DNA of 64,000 bases from Clostridium sp. MCC353 (GTDB lineage Bacteria; Bacillota; Clostridia; Lachnospirales; Lachnospiraceae), in assembly GCF_018785315.1 (NCBI RefSeq), contig NZ_WQPN01000022.1:90393-154392 (forward strand). Direction: 5' to 3'. The position numbers and the translations under genes are program-made. Numbering within the stretch: the stretch's first letter is position 1; every line of letters begins with the position of its first letter. The notes under the pieces are model-generated. The model was not told the DNA's origin. It ran no database searches and saw nothing but the letters and a program-made list of their open reading frames with translations. Positions 1 through 8,757 of this stretch are shown piece by piece.

Positions 1-315
1 GAACCCTATATTCTTCTGGATGAAGGAGAACTGAGCGAACCCCTCAATATCTTCCGCCATTACAACATCCATCCCAGAATCCAGTACCGGGTATTCGACG
101 ATTACGCCATCATGGCCATGATTGAAAAGGGGCTGGGCGTGGCCATACTTCCAAAGCTGGTGCTGAGCCGGTGCAGATACGAGATCGTGTTAAAGGAGAT
201 TTCCCCGCCCATTGTGAGAACCATCAGCCTGGCTTATAAGAATAAGAAGGTTCTGCCTGTGGCCGGCCGGTATTTTATCGATTTCATTCTGGAGAGTTTT
301 CATAAAAAAGTATGA
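1..315 (+). CDS. LysR-family transcriptional regulator, C-terminal part (truncated by window edge)
   Basis: The reading frame is open from the first base and ends at a TGA at 313-315, giving the last 104 residues of a protein that begins outside the window. The text fits the end of a LysR substrate-binding domain: a segment reading YAIMAMIEKGLGVAILPKLV is the usual 'GxGIxxLP' element before the last strand, and the tail with ILES is the closing helix. The effector is unknown. An ABC importer starts 100 bases downstream on the same strand, so this regulator may control it. That link is inferred from position only. Confidence 0.8.
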   Translation, partial: EPYILLDEGELSEPLNIFRHYNIHPRIQYRVFDDYAIMAMIEKGLGVAILPKLVLSRCRYEIVLKEISPPIVRTISLAYKNKKVLPVAGRYFIDFILESFHKKV

Positions 316-414
316 TAATATTTCATACTGTTTTTCCTGATCCAACAGGGGTAAACTAAAGACAGATAAGAAATGAATCACAAAGATCGTTTCATTTTAT
401 AGGAGGTTTGTCTT

Positions 415-1203
415 ATGGAGACAGGTAAGAAGAAAAAGTCTTTTTGGGCTAAGATACCCACAAGTGTCTGGCTGCTTTTATCCCTGGTATCGGCATTTTT
501 GCTGTGGATCGTTATCGCGTCAACGGAATCAGGAGGAGTGGTATTCGCAGAGCCGTGGGAAGTGCTGAATAAGTTTATCGCCAAAGTTTCAGACGGAACG
601 TTATGGCCACATGTGTATATCAGTTTATTCCGTGTTATTGCCGGTTTTTCAATTGGATTTGTAGTATCAATCCCGATCGCATTTTTAATGGGCTGGTATG
701 CGCCGTTTCGGAATCTGGTGGCGCCGTGGATCCAGTTCGTGCGTAACATTCCGCCGTTAGCTTACATACCCCTTGTTATCACCGGAGCAGGTGTTGGCGA
801 GAAAGCAAAGGTAATCGTAATTTTCATCGCTTCATTCCTCGTATTGGTTGTAACCATCTATCAGGGCGTCTGCAATGTGGATGTGACACTGATTAAAGCA
901 GCCAGAGTTTTAGGAGCGACGGACAGAGATATTTTCTTTAAGGTAGTCATCCCGGCTTCCACGCCGTTTATCCTGGTTGGCGCCAGACTGGGCCTTTCCG
1001 CATCCTTAACCACCTTGGTGGCCGCGGAGCTGACGGGCGCGTCAAAAGGTCTGGGCATGATGATCCAGAAAGCCCAGGGTTATTACGATATGGCAACCGT
1101 GCTTCTCGGCATTTTGATTATCGGTATTATCGGAATGCTGATGGAACAGCTCGTTAAATTCTTAGAGAGGAGGCTGACAGGATGGCAGGAAACAATGCAG
1201 TAA
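415..1203 (+). CDS. ABC transporter permease, SsuC/TauC (nitrate/sulfonate/taurine) type
   Basis: A 262-residue inner-membrane permease with about six hydrophobic helices and the BPD_transp_1 fold. The cytoplasmic EAA loop is seen near residues 160-180 (AARVLGATDRDIFFKVVIPAS), which docks on the ATPase. The ATG at 415 sits 7 bases after AGGAGG. The next gene (ATPase) starts 22 bases inside this one, so the two are translationally coupled. Family knowledge places such permeases in importers of sulfonates, taurine, nitrate, bicarbonate or pyrimidine precursors; the exact substrate cannot be read from the sequence. Confidence 0.9.
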   Translation: METGKKKKSFWAKIPTSVWLLLSLVSAFLLWIVIASTESGGVVFAEPWEVLNKFIAKVSDGTLWPHVYISLFRVIAGFSIGFVVSIPIAFLMGWYAPFRNLVAPWIQFVRNIPPLAYIPLVITGAGVGEKAKVIVIFIASFLVLVVTIYQGVCNVDVTLIKAARVLGATDRDIFFKVVIPASTPFILVGARLGLSASLTTLVAAELTGASKGLGMMIQKAQGYYDMATVLLGILIIGIIGMLMEQLVKFLERRLTGWQETMQ

Positions 1204-2012
1204 AGATGGAAAAAACAGAAACCGGAGCCGGAAGCAATAAGGTAAAGGTTAAAATTGATAAAGTTGAAAAAATTTACAGCGGCCGCAACGGCGACATGGT
1301 GGCATTAAACGGCGTCAGCCTTGACATCATGGAAAATGAATTCGTATGTGTGGTAGGGCCTTCCGGATGCGGAAAGTCAACCTTGTTAAATATCATCGCA
1401 GGATTGTTGGAGCCGTCTTCCGGCGCTGTCTATGTGGACGGAAAAGAAGTAAAAGGCCCGGGCCCGGAACGCGGTGTGGTCTTCCAGCAGTATGCTCTGT
1501 TCCCATGGCTGACCGTATTGAAGAACGTGCAGTTTGGCTTAAAGCTCCAGGGCATGGGAGAGGCCGAATCCAAGGAAACCGCCATGAAGTATTTAAAAAT
1601 GGTGGATCTGGAACAGTTTGCGGATTCCTACCCTAAGGAGTTATCCGGCGGTATGAAACAGCGTGTGGCAATAGCCAGGGCTTACGCGGTGAATCCACAG
1701 GTGCTTCTGATGGATGAACCTTTCGGGGCTTTGGATGCCCAGACCAGGACACAGCTCCAGTCCGAGCTCATTAAAACATGGCAGGAACAGAAAAAGACGG
1801 CTTTCTTCATCACACACGATGTGGAAGAGGCGGTTATCTTAGCCACTAAGGTCATTATCATGAGCGCAAGGCCGGGACGCATTAAAAAGATTGTGGACAT
1901 CAATCTTCCCTATCCCCGCACTCAGGAGATGAAGATGGAACTTCCATTCCTGGATCTTAAAAGCTACATATGGGGCGAAGTATATAAAGAATACCTTGAA
2001 GTCCGTAAATAA
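1182..2012 (+). CDS. ABC transporter ATP-binding protein, SsuB/TauB type
   Basis: A 276-residue ATPase that energises the permease encoded just upstream. Walker A (GPSGCGKST) is at residues 59-67, the Q-loop at FQQYALFPW (101-109), the signature LSGGM at 154-158, Walker B VLLMDEP at 174-180, and the switch histidine in ITHDVEEA. The first ~22 residues form a charged extension before the usual first strand. The start lies inside the permease gene. The pattern 'FPWL' after the Q-loop is usual for the nitrate/sulfonate/taurine branch. Confidence 0.92.
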   Translation: MAGNNAVKMEKTETGAGSNKVKVKIDKVEKIYSGRNGDMVALNGVSLDIMENEFVCVVGPSGCGKSTLLNIIAGLLEPSSGAVYVDGKEVKGPGPERGVVFQQYALFPWLTVLKNVQFGLKLQGMGEAESKETAMKYLKMVDLEQFADSYPKELSGGMKQRVAIARAYAVNPQVLLMDEPFGALDAQTRTQLQSELIKTWQEQKKTAFFITHDVEEAVILATKVIIMSARPGRIKKIVDINLPYPRTQEMKMELPFLDLKSYIWGEVYKEYLEVRK

Positions 2013-2074
2013 TAAATTATTTTTAAATGCCGCTTAAAACTAAAATATGACGGCGGCAAGAAGGAGGAAACTAT

Positions 2075-3214
2075 ATGAAAAAAAGTATGAGCGTGTTATT
2101 GGCATCAGCGATGGCAGCGGCAGTGCTGGCAGGATGCGGCGGCGGAAAGACTGAACCGACGACAGCGGCCACAACGGCAGCGACAACAGCGGCAGAAACC
2201 ACTAAGGCAGAAGAGACCACAGCAGCAGAAGCAAAATCAGAAGCAGCTTCTACGGAAGCTAAAACTGAGGCTGCAAAAGAGCCGGAAACATTTGAGCCGG
2301 CAACACTCCGGGTGGCATATATGCCGAATATGGGAAGCTGTTCCCTGGCCATTACGGCAAAAGAAAAAGGGTATTTCGATGAGATGGGCCTCACCGTAGA
2401 GATGGTGGAATTCCAGGGCGGCCCTGCTGAAATCGCAGCAATGGCTTCCGGCGATATCGATATCTCACAGATCGGACACGGCGCTCATGCATTGTGTGCG
2501 GAAGGAGAAGCGGTGATCTTCCAGATCGACTGTACCAGCCTTGCGGACGCAGTGATCGGAAATAAAGACAAAGGCGTTAATACAATCGCTGATTTAAAGG
2601 GCAAAAAAGTAGCGGCTACCAGCGGAACATCGGCTGAAATTATTTTAAATCTGGCTTTAAAGAACGAGGGCTTAACGGCTGACGATCTTGAGATCGTAGA
2701 GATGGATGCCAACGGCATCGTATCCGCAATGGTAAGCGGCGCGGTAGACGCATGCGCTACCTGGTCACCAGGAACCACCACAATCGCGGACGCATTGGGC
2801 GACAAGGCTGTCTGGCTGGCAACCAACCAGGATTATGTAAATGAAGTTACATTCCCGTCCAGTTTCATCACAACCCAGAAATATGCGGACGCAAACCACG
2901 ATTTACTGGTTCGTTTCTCACGGGCTTTACAGAAAGCGTCTGATTACAGAGCAGCCAACATCGATGAAGTTGCTAAATTCGTTGCCAAACAGTGTGAAGT
3001 TGACGAAGCTACCATGTTGGCATGTACCGGTGAAGGCCAGTGGCTGACCAGCGATTTCGTAGGAAAAGGCCTGGCTGACGGAACCATCAAGAAATACTAT
3101 GAGAACCAGCAGCAGGTATTCATTGACGGCGGACGGCTTACTGAGAAAGTTGATGTAGATAAGTATGTCCTGTTTGATGTGATGCAGGAAGCATATGATG
3201 CAAATAATAAATAA
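2075..3214 (+). CDS. ABC transporter substrate-binding lipoprotein, NMT1/SsuA-like
   Basis: A 379-residue lipoprotein. It has a signal peptide with lipobox VLAGC and lipidated Cys21, then a Thr/Ala/Glu-rich linker (about residues 28-72), then a SsuA/THI5-like binding domain starting at LRVAYMPNMGSCSLAITAKEKG. It would capture the ligand outside the membrane for the preceding permease and ATPase. The ATG follows AAGGAGG by 9 bases. A strong terminator follows, so the operon (permease, ATPase, binding protein) ends here. The order, with the binding protein last, is common in Clostridia. The ligand is not identifiable; sulfonate or nitrate-like compounds are the family norm. Confidence 0.88.
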   Translation: MKKSMSVLLASAMAAAVLAGCGGGKTEPTTAATTAATTAAETTKAEETTAAEAKSEAASTEAKTEAAKEPETFEPATLRVAYMPNMGSCSLAITAKEKGYFDEMGLTVEMVEFQGGPAEIAAMASGDIDISQIGHGAHALCAEGEAVIFQIDCTSLADAVIGNKDKGVNTIADLKGKKVAATSGTSAEIILNLALKNEGLTADDLEIVEMDANGIVSAMVSGAVDACATWSPGTTTIADALGDKAVWLATNQDYVNEVTFPSSFITTQKYADANHDLLVRFSRALQKASDYRAANIDEVAKFVAKQCEVDEATMLACTGEGQWLTSDFVGKGLADGTIKKYYENQQQVFIDGGRLTEKVDVDKYVLFDVMQEAYDANNK

Positions 3215-3261
3215 AACTTCTTTTATTCAGAGGCTGGAGAAATGCCTGGAATAAACGGATA

Positions 3262-3320
3262 GCGGTGCGGCGGCAGAAAAAACGGAAGGAATCCGGTTTT
3301 CTGCCGCTCCACCGCTTTTT
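3262..3320 (+). terminator. Intrinsic terminator after the ABC importer operon
   Basis: GCGGTG plus GCGGCAGAAAA pair with TTTTCTGCCGC plus CACCGC, with a central AACGGAAGGAATCCGG loop, and the stem is followed directly by TTTTT. It closes the importer operon ahead of the histidine kinase gene. Confidence 0.85.
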
Positions 3321-3432
3321 CAGTGGCGGAGCGCGTCCTGGAATTTAAGCGGGTTTCAGCGCTGACTGGCATCAAACGTTGTAAATAAGTTCAAATTATG
3401 GTACTATCTTGATAGTTTATACGGAAGCGGGG

Positions 3433-4950
3433 ATGGGGGACATGCTGTTTATCGTATTGTTATTTTTGGCAATTTCATCAATCGCCCTGTTTTTTCTCAA
3501 AAGGGACAGGCAGACGTTATATATGCTGGGACTCTGTTTCAGTTTTATTTTAATGTTTATCGGGATTATCATCTACTTAGCCAAAACAGGGGGGCTTTCA
3601 CAGGCCCAGAAGCTGTTTTTGTTTTTTGATACGAGAATCCAGAGAAAGCTGTCCTATTTGATCTTTCCGCTGAGACAATTAGGTTATATGATCGCCATAG
3701 GGCGGTTTCTGTTTCCGGCATTTCTGCTGTTGATCGCCATCAATTACAGCATGATTCCCTGGGTGCTCAGGTATAAAAAACGGAGCTGGATGGTTTTTAT
3801 TCTTCCGGTGGTCAGCCTTGGCATCTATTATCCGGAGATTTTCTTTAAGCTGGTGAGAAGCCGTTTTACCCTGCAGCTTTTTCTGATGAAAGCCACGGTG
3901 AGCTGGATTTATCTCTATTTGATTGCCGCGGTATGTCTGCTGGTCTGTGAGTACCGGGGAACGACCATTCCCTATTCCAAGAAGCAGTTCCGGTATATCA
4001 CGGTTTTCCTTTTGAGCGTGACGGCCCAATATGCAGTTTACTGCACCCAGGATCCGATCCAGGTTTACCAGATGTATTCCAGTGAATACATGAGATTCAG
4101 CGGAAGGCTGTATACCAATTCCATGATGAGCATACAAGGCTGGTTTCTGTTCACTCTCGTTACCATGTTTTTTGTGGTGCTGGGATTCTGGAACCTGAAA
4201 AACTATACGATGATCGATTATGAGGAAACTGCGGATGAGGTGAGGATTCAGAGGAAATTCGATACGGCCAGCATGGGGGTGTCGGTTTTCGTGCACAGCA
4301 TTAAAAACCAGCTCCTTTCCAACCGGGTGCTGTGCAAGAAAATGCGCAGGGAACTGGCCCAGGAGGAGCCGGACCTGGTTAAACTGACGGAGTATGCGGA
4401 CATGCTGGAAGATGTGAATGAAAGCATGCTGGGCAGGATGGAGGAACTGTATAAAAGCATAAAATCCAATTTCATTTCCCTGTCCCCGGTGGAGGCGGAT
4501 AAGGTGATCGAAATGACGTTAAAGCTGTTTCATAAAAAATATCCGGAAACGCCGGTGGAAATATCCGGTGTAACGGAGGAATCGGTTTTGGCAGATGTAC
4601 AGCATCTCAGCGAGGCGCTTTATAACCTGCTCACCAACGCGCACGAGGCATTTATGGCATCCGCCAAGGAAGAAGAGCGGCTGATGCTGATCATTCACAG
4701 TGAACGCCTCTATATCGGTTTTGAAGTCAGGGACAATGGAATGGGAATATCCAAGCAGGACCAGCGAAAGATTTTCGATCCTTTTTATACCAGCAAGAAC
4801 ACCAATTTCAACTGGGGGATGGGGCTTTATTATGTGAGGAAAATCGTGAAAAGCCATTTGGGAATTTTAAGGCTGGAAAGCAGGGTGGGGGAAGGAACCA
4901 GCTTTTTTGTGATGATTCCCCGATATGAACCCAGAGGCAGGGGACAGTAA
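3433..4950 (+). CDS. Sensor histidine kinase with multi-helix membrane domain
   Basis: About 505 residues. The N-terminal ~270 residues contain roughly seven hydrophobic segments without a clear extracellular sensor domain, so it probably senses a membrane or small-molecule signal. A cytoplasmic kinase core follows: likely phospho-acceptor His288 in FVHSIKNQLL, N-box ALYNLLTNAHEAF, G1 DNGMGIS, and G2 around NWGMGLYYV. The ATG at 3433 has GGAAG 5 bases upstream; a TTG at 3409 has no ribosome site and an ATG at 3442 is also possible. The cognate response regulator lies 86 bases downstream. The target genes are not known; flanking transporters are candidates. Confidence 0.85.
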   Translation: MGDMLFIVLLFLAISSIALFFLKRDRQTLYMLGLCFSFILMFIGIIIYLAKTGGLSQAQKLFLFFDTRIQRKLSYLIFPLRQLGYMIAIGRFLFPAFLLLIAINYSMIPWVLRYKKRSWMVFILPVVSLGIYYPEIFFKLVRSRFTLQLFLMKATVSWIYLYLIAAVCLLVCEYRGTTIPYSKKQFRYITVFLLSVTAQYAVYCTQDPIQVYQMYSSEYMRFSGRLYTNSMMSIQGWFLFTLVTMFFVVLGFWNLKNYTMIDYEETADEVRIQRKFDTASMGVSVFVHSIKNQLLSNRVLCKKMRRELAQEEPDLVKLTEYADMLEDVNESMLGRMEELYKSIKSNFISLSPVEADKVIEMTLKLFHKKYPETPVEISGVTEESVLADVQHLSEALYNLLTNAHEAFMASAKEEERLMLIIHSERLYIGFEVRDNGMGISKQDQRKIFDPFYTSKNTNFNWGMGLYYVRKIVKSHLGILRLESRVGEGTSFFVMIPRYEPRGRGQ

Positions 4951-5036
4951 AAGAAGATATTTAAGAAGGTATTAAGAAGAAGGCATTAGAAGAAGGCATG
5001 AGATAATATGGAAAAAGGGAGGCAGGAAATAAGCGT

Positions 5037-5705
5037 ATGATCAGAATTGCAATTGTGGAAGATTTCGACCTGATCAGGGAAGATCTATGCGAATTGATCG
5101 GGGGCCGGGAAGATATGGAGGTTATCTGGGAAGCTTCCACAGGCCAGGAGGCGGTGGAACAGGCTAAAGAAAAACATGTGGATATCATTTTAATGGATAT
5201 AGAGATGGAAACCGTCAATGCGGGAATCCTGGCGGCTGAAAGGATACGGGATGAGAATCCGGACCAGCAGATCATATTTTTGACGGCCCATGAAACAGAC
5301 CAGATGATCATAACGGCCATGGGAACCGGGGCCGTTGATTATATTGTAAAAGGCGGTACGGATGAAGATGTGCTCACCCATATCCGCAACGCCTACGCGG
5401 GCAAGCCGGTGATGGAGTACCGCATCCAGGAGACTGTGATGAAAGAATATACCAGGCTTCAGCGTTCGGAACGGAGCCTTCTTTTCTTCATCAATAACGT
5501 GTCCCAGCTGACCGCGGCGGAACGGGAGCTGGTGAAACTGCTTTTAGAGGGCAAGAAGGTTAAGGAAATCGCCCAGGTGCGCTGTGTGGAACTCATTACG
5601 GTGAAGACCCAGATCAAGAGCCTATTAAGAAAATTCGGCTGCAGCAGGACCAAGGAGATCGTATCCATCATTCGGGAATTGAATATTTCCCACCTGTTTA
5701 TTTAA
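5037..5705 (+). CDS. Response regulator, NarL/LuxR-type
   Basis: A 222-residue two-component regulator. The receiver domain (1-~120) carries acidic residues near ED (8-9), phospho-acceptor Asp54 in ILMDIEME, Thr/Ser near FLTAHE, and the conserved Lys in YIVKGG. The C-terminal LuxR-type helix-turn-helix runs from LTAAERELVKLLLEGKKVKEIAQ to SLLRKFGCSRTKEIV. It pairs with the kinase just upstream. Start ATG at 5037 follows GGGAGGCAGG by about 13 bases, which is somewhat long. Confidence 0.88.
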   Translation: MIRIAIVEDFDLIREDLCELIGGREDMEVIWEASTGQEAVEQAKEKHVDIILMDIEMETVNAGILAAERIRDENPDQQIIFLTAHETDQMIITAMGTGAVDYIVKGGTDEDVLTHIRNAYAGKPVMEYRIQETVMKEYTRLQRSERSLLFFINNVSQLTAAERELVKLLLEGKKVKEIAQVRCVELITVKTQIKSLLRKFGCSRTKEIVSIIRELNISHLFI

Positions 5706-5728
5706 ACTGATCCGGTCATATATATTTA

Positions 5729-5786
5729 ATCAAACGTTTGGGCAAAATTTTTGAGCAAAAGTTAACAATATGTGATAGAATAATAT
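5729..5786 (+). promoter_or_regulatory. Putative promoter and palindromic operator upstream of the TauE-like gene
   Basis: The perfect palindrome CAAACGTTTG (5731-5740) is followed by GGCAAA. It lies just before a possible -35 TTGAGC (5751-5756) and -10 TAGAAT (5775-5780), 18 bases apart. Nearly the same text, CAAACGTTTG then TGCAAA, occurs at 42431 in front of another promoter. The palindrome is seen directly; its role as operator is inference. Confidence 0.4.
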
Positions 5787-5817
5787 TGTTTGTGATTTAA
5801 TACAAAAGACAGGCATG

Positions 5818-5872
5818 GCAGCCATTCAGACGGCCCATCTTCTTTGACGAAATATATGGTCTGAACGGTTGC
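5818..5872. repeat. Miniature inverted-repeat element, 55-bp degenerate copy
   Basis: Left end GCAGCCATTCAGAC and right end GTCTGAACGGTTGC form an imperfect inverted repeat (12 of 14 positions). The text CAGACGGCCCATCTTCTTTGAC inside (split over 5828-5849) resembles the copy at 27716. Flanking 8-mers CAGGCATG and CTGAAATG agree at only five positions, so any target duplication has decayed. Confidence 0.5.
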
Positions 5873-5907
5873 CTGAAATGAAGGATTTATAGGAAAGAGG
5901 AGAAGGA

Positions 5908-6702
5908 ATGAGTGGATATTTATATGTAATATTTTTAGCTGTCAGTTTTACTGCTTCCGTGGTCGGAGCGATCTGTGGAATTGGCGGCGGCGTTTTGATC
6001 AAGCCGCTTTTAGATGCGTTTGGGGTGCTCAGCGTGGCATCCATCAGTTTTCTGTCCGGCTGTACGGTGCTGGCCATGACCTGCTATTCCGTAGGAAAGT
6101 CAAAGCTCAGCGGTGAGTCAAAGGTGGATATGAAGACGGGAACCCCTCTTGCCATCGGTGCGGCCATAGGCGGAGTGGCAGGTAAGATGATGTTCCAGGC
6201 GATTGCGGCCATGTCGTCCGATCCCAATAAGGTGGGAGCGGTACAGGCGGCCTGTCTGCTGGTCATCACATTCGGAACCATGGTTTATACGGTCAATAAG
6301 GACAAAGTACATACCCTTCATGTTACCAATAAAATGGCCTGTATCCTGATCGGCCTGATTCTGGGAATCTGTTCTTCTTTCCTGGGGATCGGCGGCGGCC
6401 CCATCAACCTGGTGGTGCTGTTTTATTTCTTTTCCATGGATACAAAAGTGGCGGCGGAAAATTCCCTGTATATTATCCTGTTTTCCCAGATCACCAGTTT
6501 AATCAATACCCTTGTTACGGGAACCGTGCCGGAATTCGGCTTCCTGCTGCTGGTTTTAATGGTCGGCGGCGGTATCATGGGCGGTGTCGCAGGACGTATT
6601 GTCAATAAACGGATTGATGAAAAGACAGTTAACCGTTTGTTTATTGTACTCATGATTATTATTATGCTGATTAATGTTTATAATATATACCAGTTTATGT
6701 AA
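5908..6702 (+). CDS. TauE/SafE (TSUP) family sulfite/sulfonate or anion permease
   Basis: A 264-residue integral membrane protein with about eight helices in two similar halves. Each half starts with the family's glycine-rich motif: GAICGIGGGVLIKPLL near residue 20 and SSFLGIGGGPINLVVL near residue 155. Members move sulfite, sulfoacetate, thiosulfate or other organosulfur anions across the membrane; direction and substrate are not predictable here. The ATG follows GAGGAGAAGG. It is followed 23 bases later by nagA with no terminator, so the two are probably co-transcribed. Confidence 0.88.
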   Translation: MSGYLYVIFLAVSFTASVVGAICGIGGGVLIKPLLDAFGVLSVASISFLSGCTVLAMTCYSVGKSKLSGESKVDMKTGTPLAIGAAIGGVAGKMMFQAIAAMSSDPNKVGAVQAACLLVITFGTMVYTVNKDKVHTLHVTNKMACILIGLILGICSSFLGIGGGPINLVVLFYFFSMDTKVAAENSLYIILFSQITSLINTLVTGTVPEFGFLLLVLMVGGGIMGGVAGRIVNKRIDEKTVNRLFIVLMIIIMLINVYNIYQFM

Positions 6703-6725
6703 ATGCTGGCAGGATAGGAGGGGCT

Positions 6726-7877
6726 ATGAAAACACTGTTAAAAAATGGTCTTTTATACCTGAATCACGGATTTGAGAAAAAGGATCTTCTGCTTCGGGAC
6801 GGCATTATCTCACAGATCGGAGAATCCCTTGAGGATGGGGAGGCGGAAGTGACCGATCTGGAAGGAAAGAAGGTGGCGCCCGGATTTTTCGACATCCACA
6901 CCCACGGCGCGGTGAATGTGGATGTGAACGCGGCATCGGCCGAGGACTTTGAGGCCATTTGCCGGTTTTTCGCTTCCAAAGGGGTGACTAGCTGGCTGTG
7001 CTCGATATTAACGGATACGAGAGAGCAGACGCTGGCCTGTATCGAAGAATACAAGCGCTGGAAAACATTGGAACATAAAGGCGCAGACCTGGCCGGAATC
7101 CATTTGGAAGGGCCGTTTCTCTGCGCAGAATATAAGGGAGCCATGCCGGAACATCTGCTGCGGCCTGCGGACCTGGAACTGCTGAAAGAGTATCAGGAAG
7201 CGGCTGGCGGAGATATCCGTTACATCACCGTATCCCCTGAAGTGGAAGGGATTGTGGATATGATCCCGGAGATTAAAAAACTGGGCATACAGACTGCAAT
7301 CGGCCACTCCGGCGCTGATTACGATACGGCCAGAGCCGCCATCAAAAACGGAGCGGCGGCATCCACCCATACCGGCAATGCGATGAAACTGCTGCACCAG
7401 CATTTTCCCGCCATCTGGGGAGCCGTATTGGAGGATGACGACCTTTATTGTGAAATGATCTGCGACGGCCGCCATCTCCATCCAGGCACGGTGCGGCTGA
7501 TCATTAAAACCAAAGGGCTTGACCGGGTAATAGCAGTAACGGATTCCATCATGGCGTCAGGACTTCCTGACGGAAAGTATAAACTGGGCGTCAATGACGT
7601 TGTGGTTGTGGACGGGGATGCCAAACTGGCTGTAGGCGGAAGCCGGGCGGGAAGCACCCTTACCATGGATGCGGCGCTGAGAAACCTGCTGGAGTTCACC
7701 GGCCGTCCTATTGAGGAGTTAATCCCTGTGATGACGGAGAATCCGGCCAGGCTGATGGGAATGTACGGCAGCATCGGTTCCATCGATACAGGCAAAGACG
7801 GGGACCTTGTGGTTCTGGATGAAGAGAACCGGGTGTTTTCCACCTATTCAAAAGGGAAAATGCAGTATCATGTATAA
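6726..7877 (+). CDS. nagA: N-acetylglucosamine-6-phosphate deacetylase
   Basis: A 383-residue amidohydrolase that removes acetate from GlcNAc-6-phosphate (and often GalNAc-6-phosphate) in the cytoplasm. Visible motifs are metal-binding DIHTHGAVNVDV (about residue 57), HLEGPFL, the second metal histidine in AIGHSGADY, STHTGNAMKLLHQ, CDGRHLHPG, and the catalytic aspartate in AVTDSIMASGLPDG. Full family length. The ATG follows GGAGG by 5 bases. No glucosamine-6-phosphate deaminase lies next to it. It could supply the deacetylation step for amino sugars released by the sulfatase-containing loci downstream in this window; that is inference. Confidence 0.92.
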   Translation: MKTLLKNGLLYLNHGFEKKDLLLRDGIISQIGESLEDGEAEVTDLEGKKVAPGFFDIHTHGAVNVDVNAASAEDFEAICRFFASKGVTSWLCSILTDTREQTLACIEEYKRWKTLEHKGADLAGIHLEGPFLCAEYKGAMPEHLLRPADLELLKEYQEAAGGDIRYITVSPEVEGIVDMIPEIKKLGIQTAIGHSGADYDTARAAIKNGAAASTHTGNAMKLLHQHFPAIWGAVLEDDDLYCEMICDGRHLHPGTVRLIIKTKGLDRVIAVTDSIMASGLPDGKYKLGVNDVVVVDGDAKLAVGGSRAGSTLTMDAALRNLLEFTGRPIEELIPVMTENPARLMGMYGSIGSIDTGKDGDLVVLDEENRVFSTYSKGKMQYHV

Positions 7878-7894
7878 GGTTTTGGAATAATATG

Positions 7895-7941
7895 TTCCGG
7901 TTGTGCAAACAATCACGAAAATTTGCACAACCGGAATTTTT
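7895..7941 (+). terminator. Intrinsic terminator after nagA
   Basis: TTCCGGTTGTGCAAA pairs perfectly with TTTGCACAACCGGAA (15 bp) around a short loop, followed by TTTTT. Confidence 0.93.
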
Positions 7942-8052
7942 ATGTATGGATTTGTTAAATGGATCGTATTTTTATGATTTTGAAGTTACAAACGTAAAAA
8001 CAATGCGTTTTTTCTTAGGGATGGTTTAACCATATGAGAAAAGGAGAAGCGT

Positions 8053-8571
8053 ATGCGTACAATAGTTTGTGATGTTTGGCAGACTCGTTTTAAGCAGATG
8101 GAATCGAATTCCAAAAACGGCCGGAATGACGGCAGAAACCAGTTGGAGAATAAATATGATAAGGATGTGGGGCTCTTTCTTAACGCGTTTAAGAAGGAGC
8201 CTTTTCATATAGATTTTTGGGCTTATGAAACATTGTACAGGAAGTATGTGGTGGCCAGCAACCAGAAGATGACCTTATACCGGTTCGATGATATTATATA
8301 TATGGAGTCCTATCTCCATTCCGTTAAGATACATACAATAAATGGCACTGAAATCATACAGTCTAAACTGGATGAGGAAGAGGAGAAAATACCGGGATGG
8401 AAATTTATCCGGATTCATCAGAGCTATATTGTGAATCTGGTTCATGTGAACAGCCTGACGTCAACAGAGGTGGTGTTATATAATGGGCATAAACTGAAGG
8501 TCAGCGCCAGCAGGCGCAGACAGGTGCTGAGATCCATGGAAAAGTTTGCCGGGTGGGGAGAAAATAGCTGA
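8053..8571 (+). CDS. Stand-alone LytTR DNA-binding regulator
   Basis: A 172-residue protein. The C-terminal ~100 residues form a LytTR DNA-binding domain: YRFDDIIYMESYLHSVKIHT, then FIRIHQSYIVNLVHVNSL, then LYNGHKLKVSASRRRQVL. The N-terminal ~70 residues carry no receiver domain and match no family I recognise, so it is not a classical response regulator. The ATG at 8053 follows AAGGAG by 6 bases. It lies 187 bases upstream of the Wadjet operon on the same strand. Whether it controls that operon is unknown; the operon appears to have its own promoter. Confidence 0.85.
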   Translation: MRTIVCDVWQTRFKQMESNSKNGRNDGRNQLENKYDKDVGLFLNAFKKEPFHIDFWAYETLYRKYVVASNQKMTLYRFDDIIYMESYLHSVKIHTINGTEIIQSKLDEEEEKIPGWKFIRIHQSYIVNLVHVNSLTSTEVVLYNGHKLKVSASRRRQVLRSMEKFAGWGENS

Positions 8572-8632
8572 ACATGCGTCCGGGTTTTGGGCGCTGTTTG
8601 TCTGTTTGGGTGAGGTGGAAAGACAAAAGCAT

Positions 8633-8661
8633 TTTACTACATTCCGGAAGTGCGTTATAAT
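8633..8661 (+). promoter_or_regulatory. Putative sigma-A promoter of the Wadjet operon
   Basis: TTTACT (8633-8638) and TATAAT (8656-8661) are 17 bases apart. They lie about 95 bases before the jetA start codon. The -10 is perfect and the -35 is weak. The leader that follows is GC-rich with possible short hairpins. Confidence 0.55.
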
Positions 8662-8757
8662 AGAGGTTACAGTAACGGCCGGGGCTGCATCCGCTGAGAG
8701 GCTCCCGGCAGTTCTGTGGATTAAATGCCGTTTTACACGGCGGAATGAAGGAAATGA

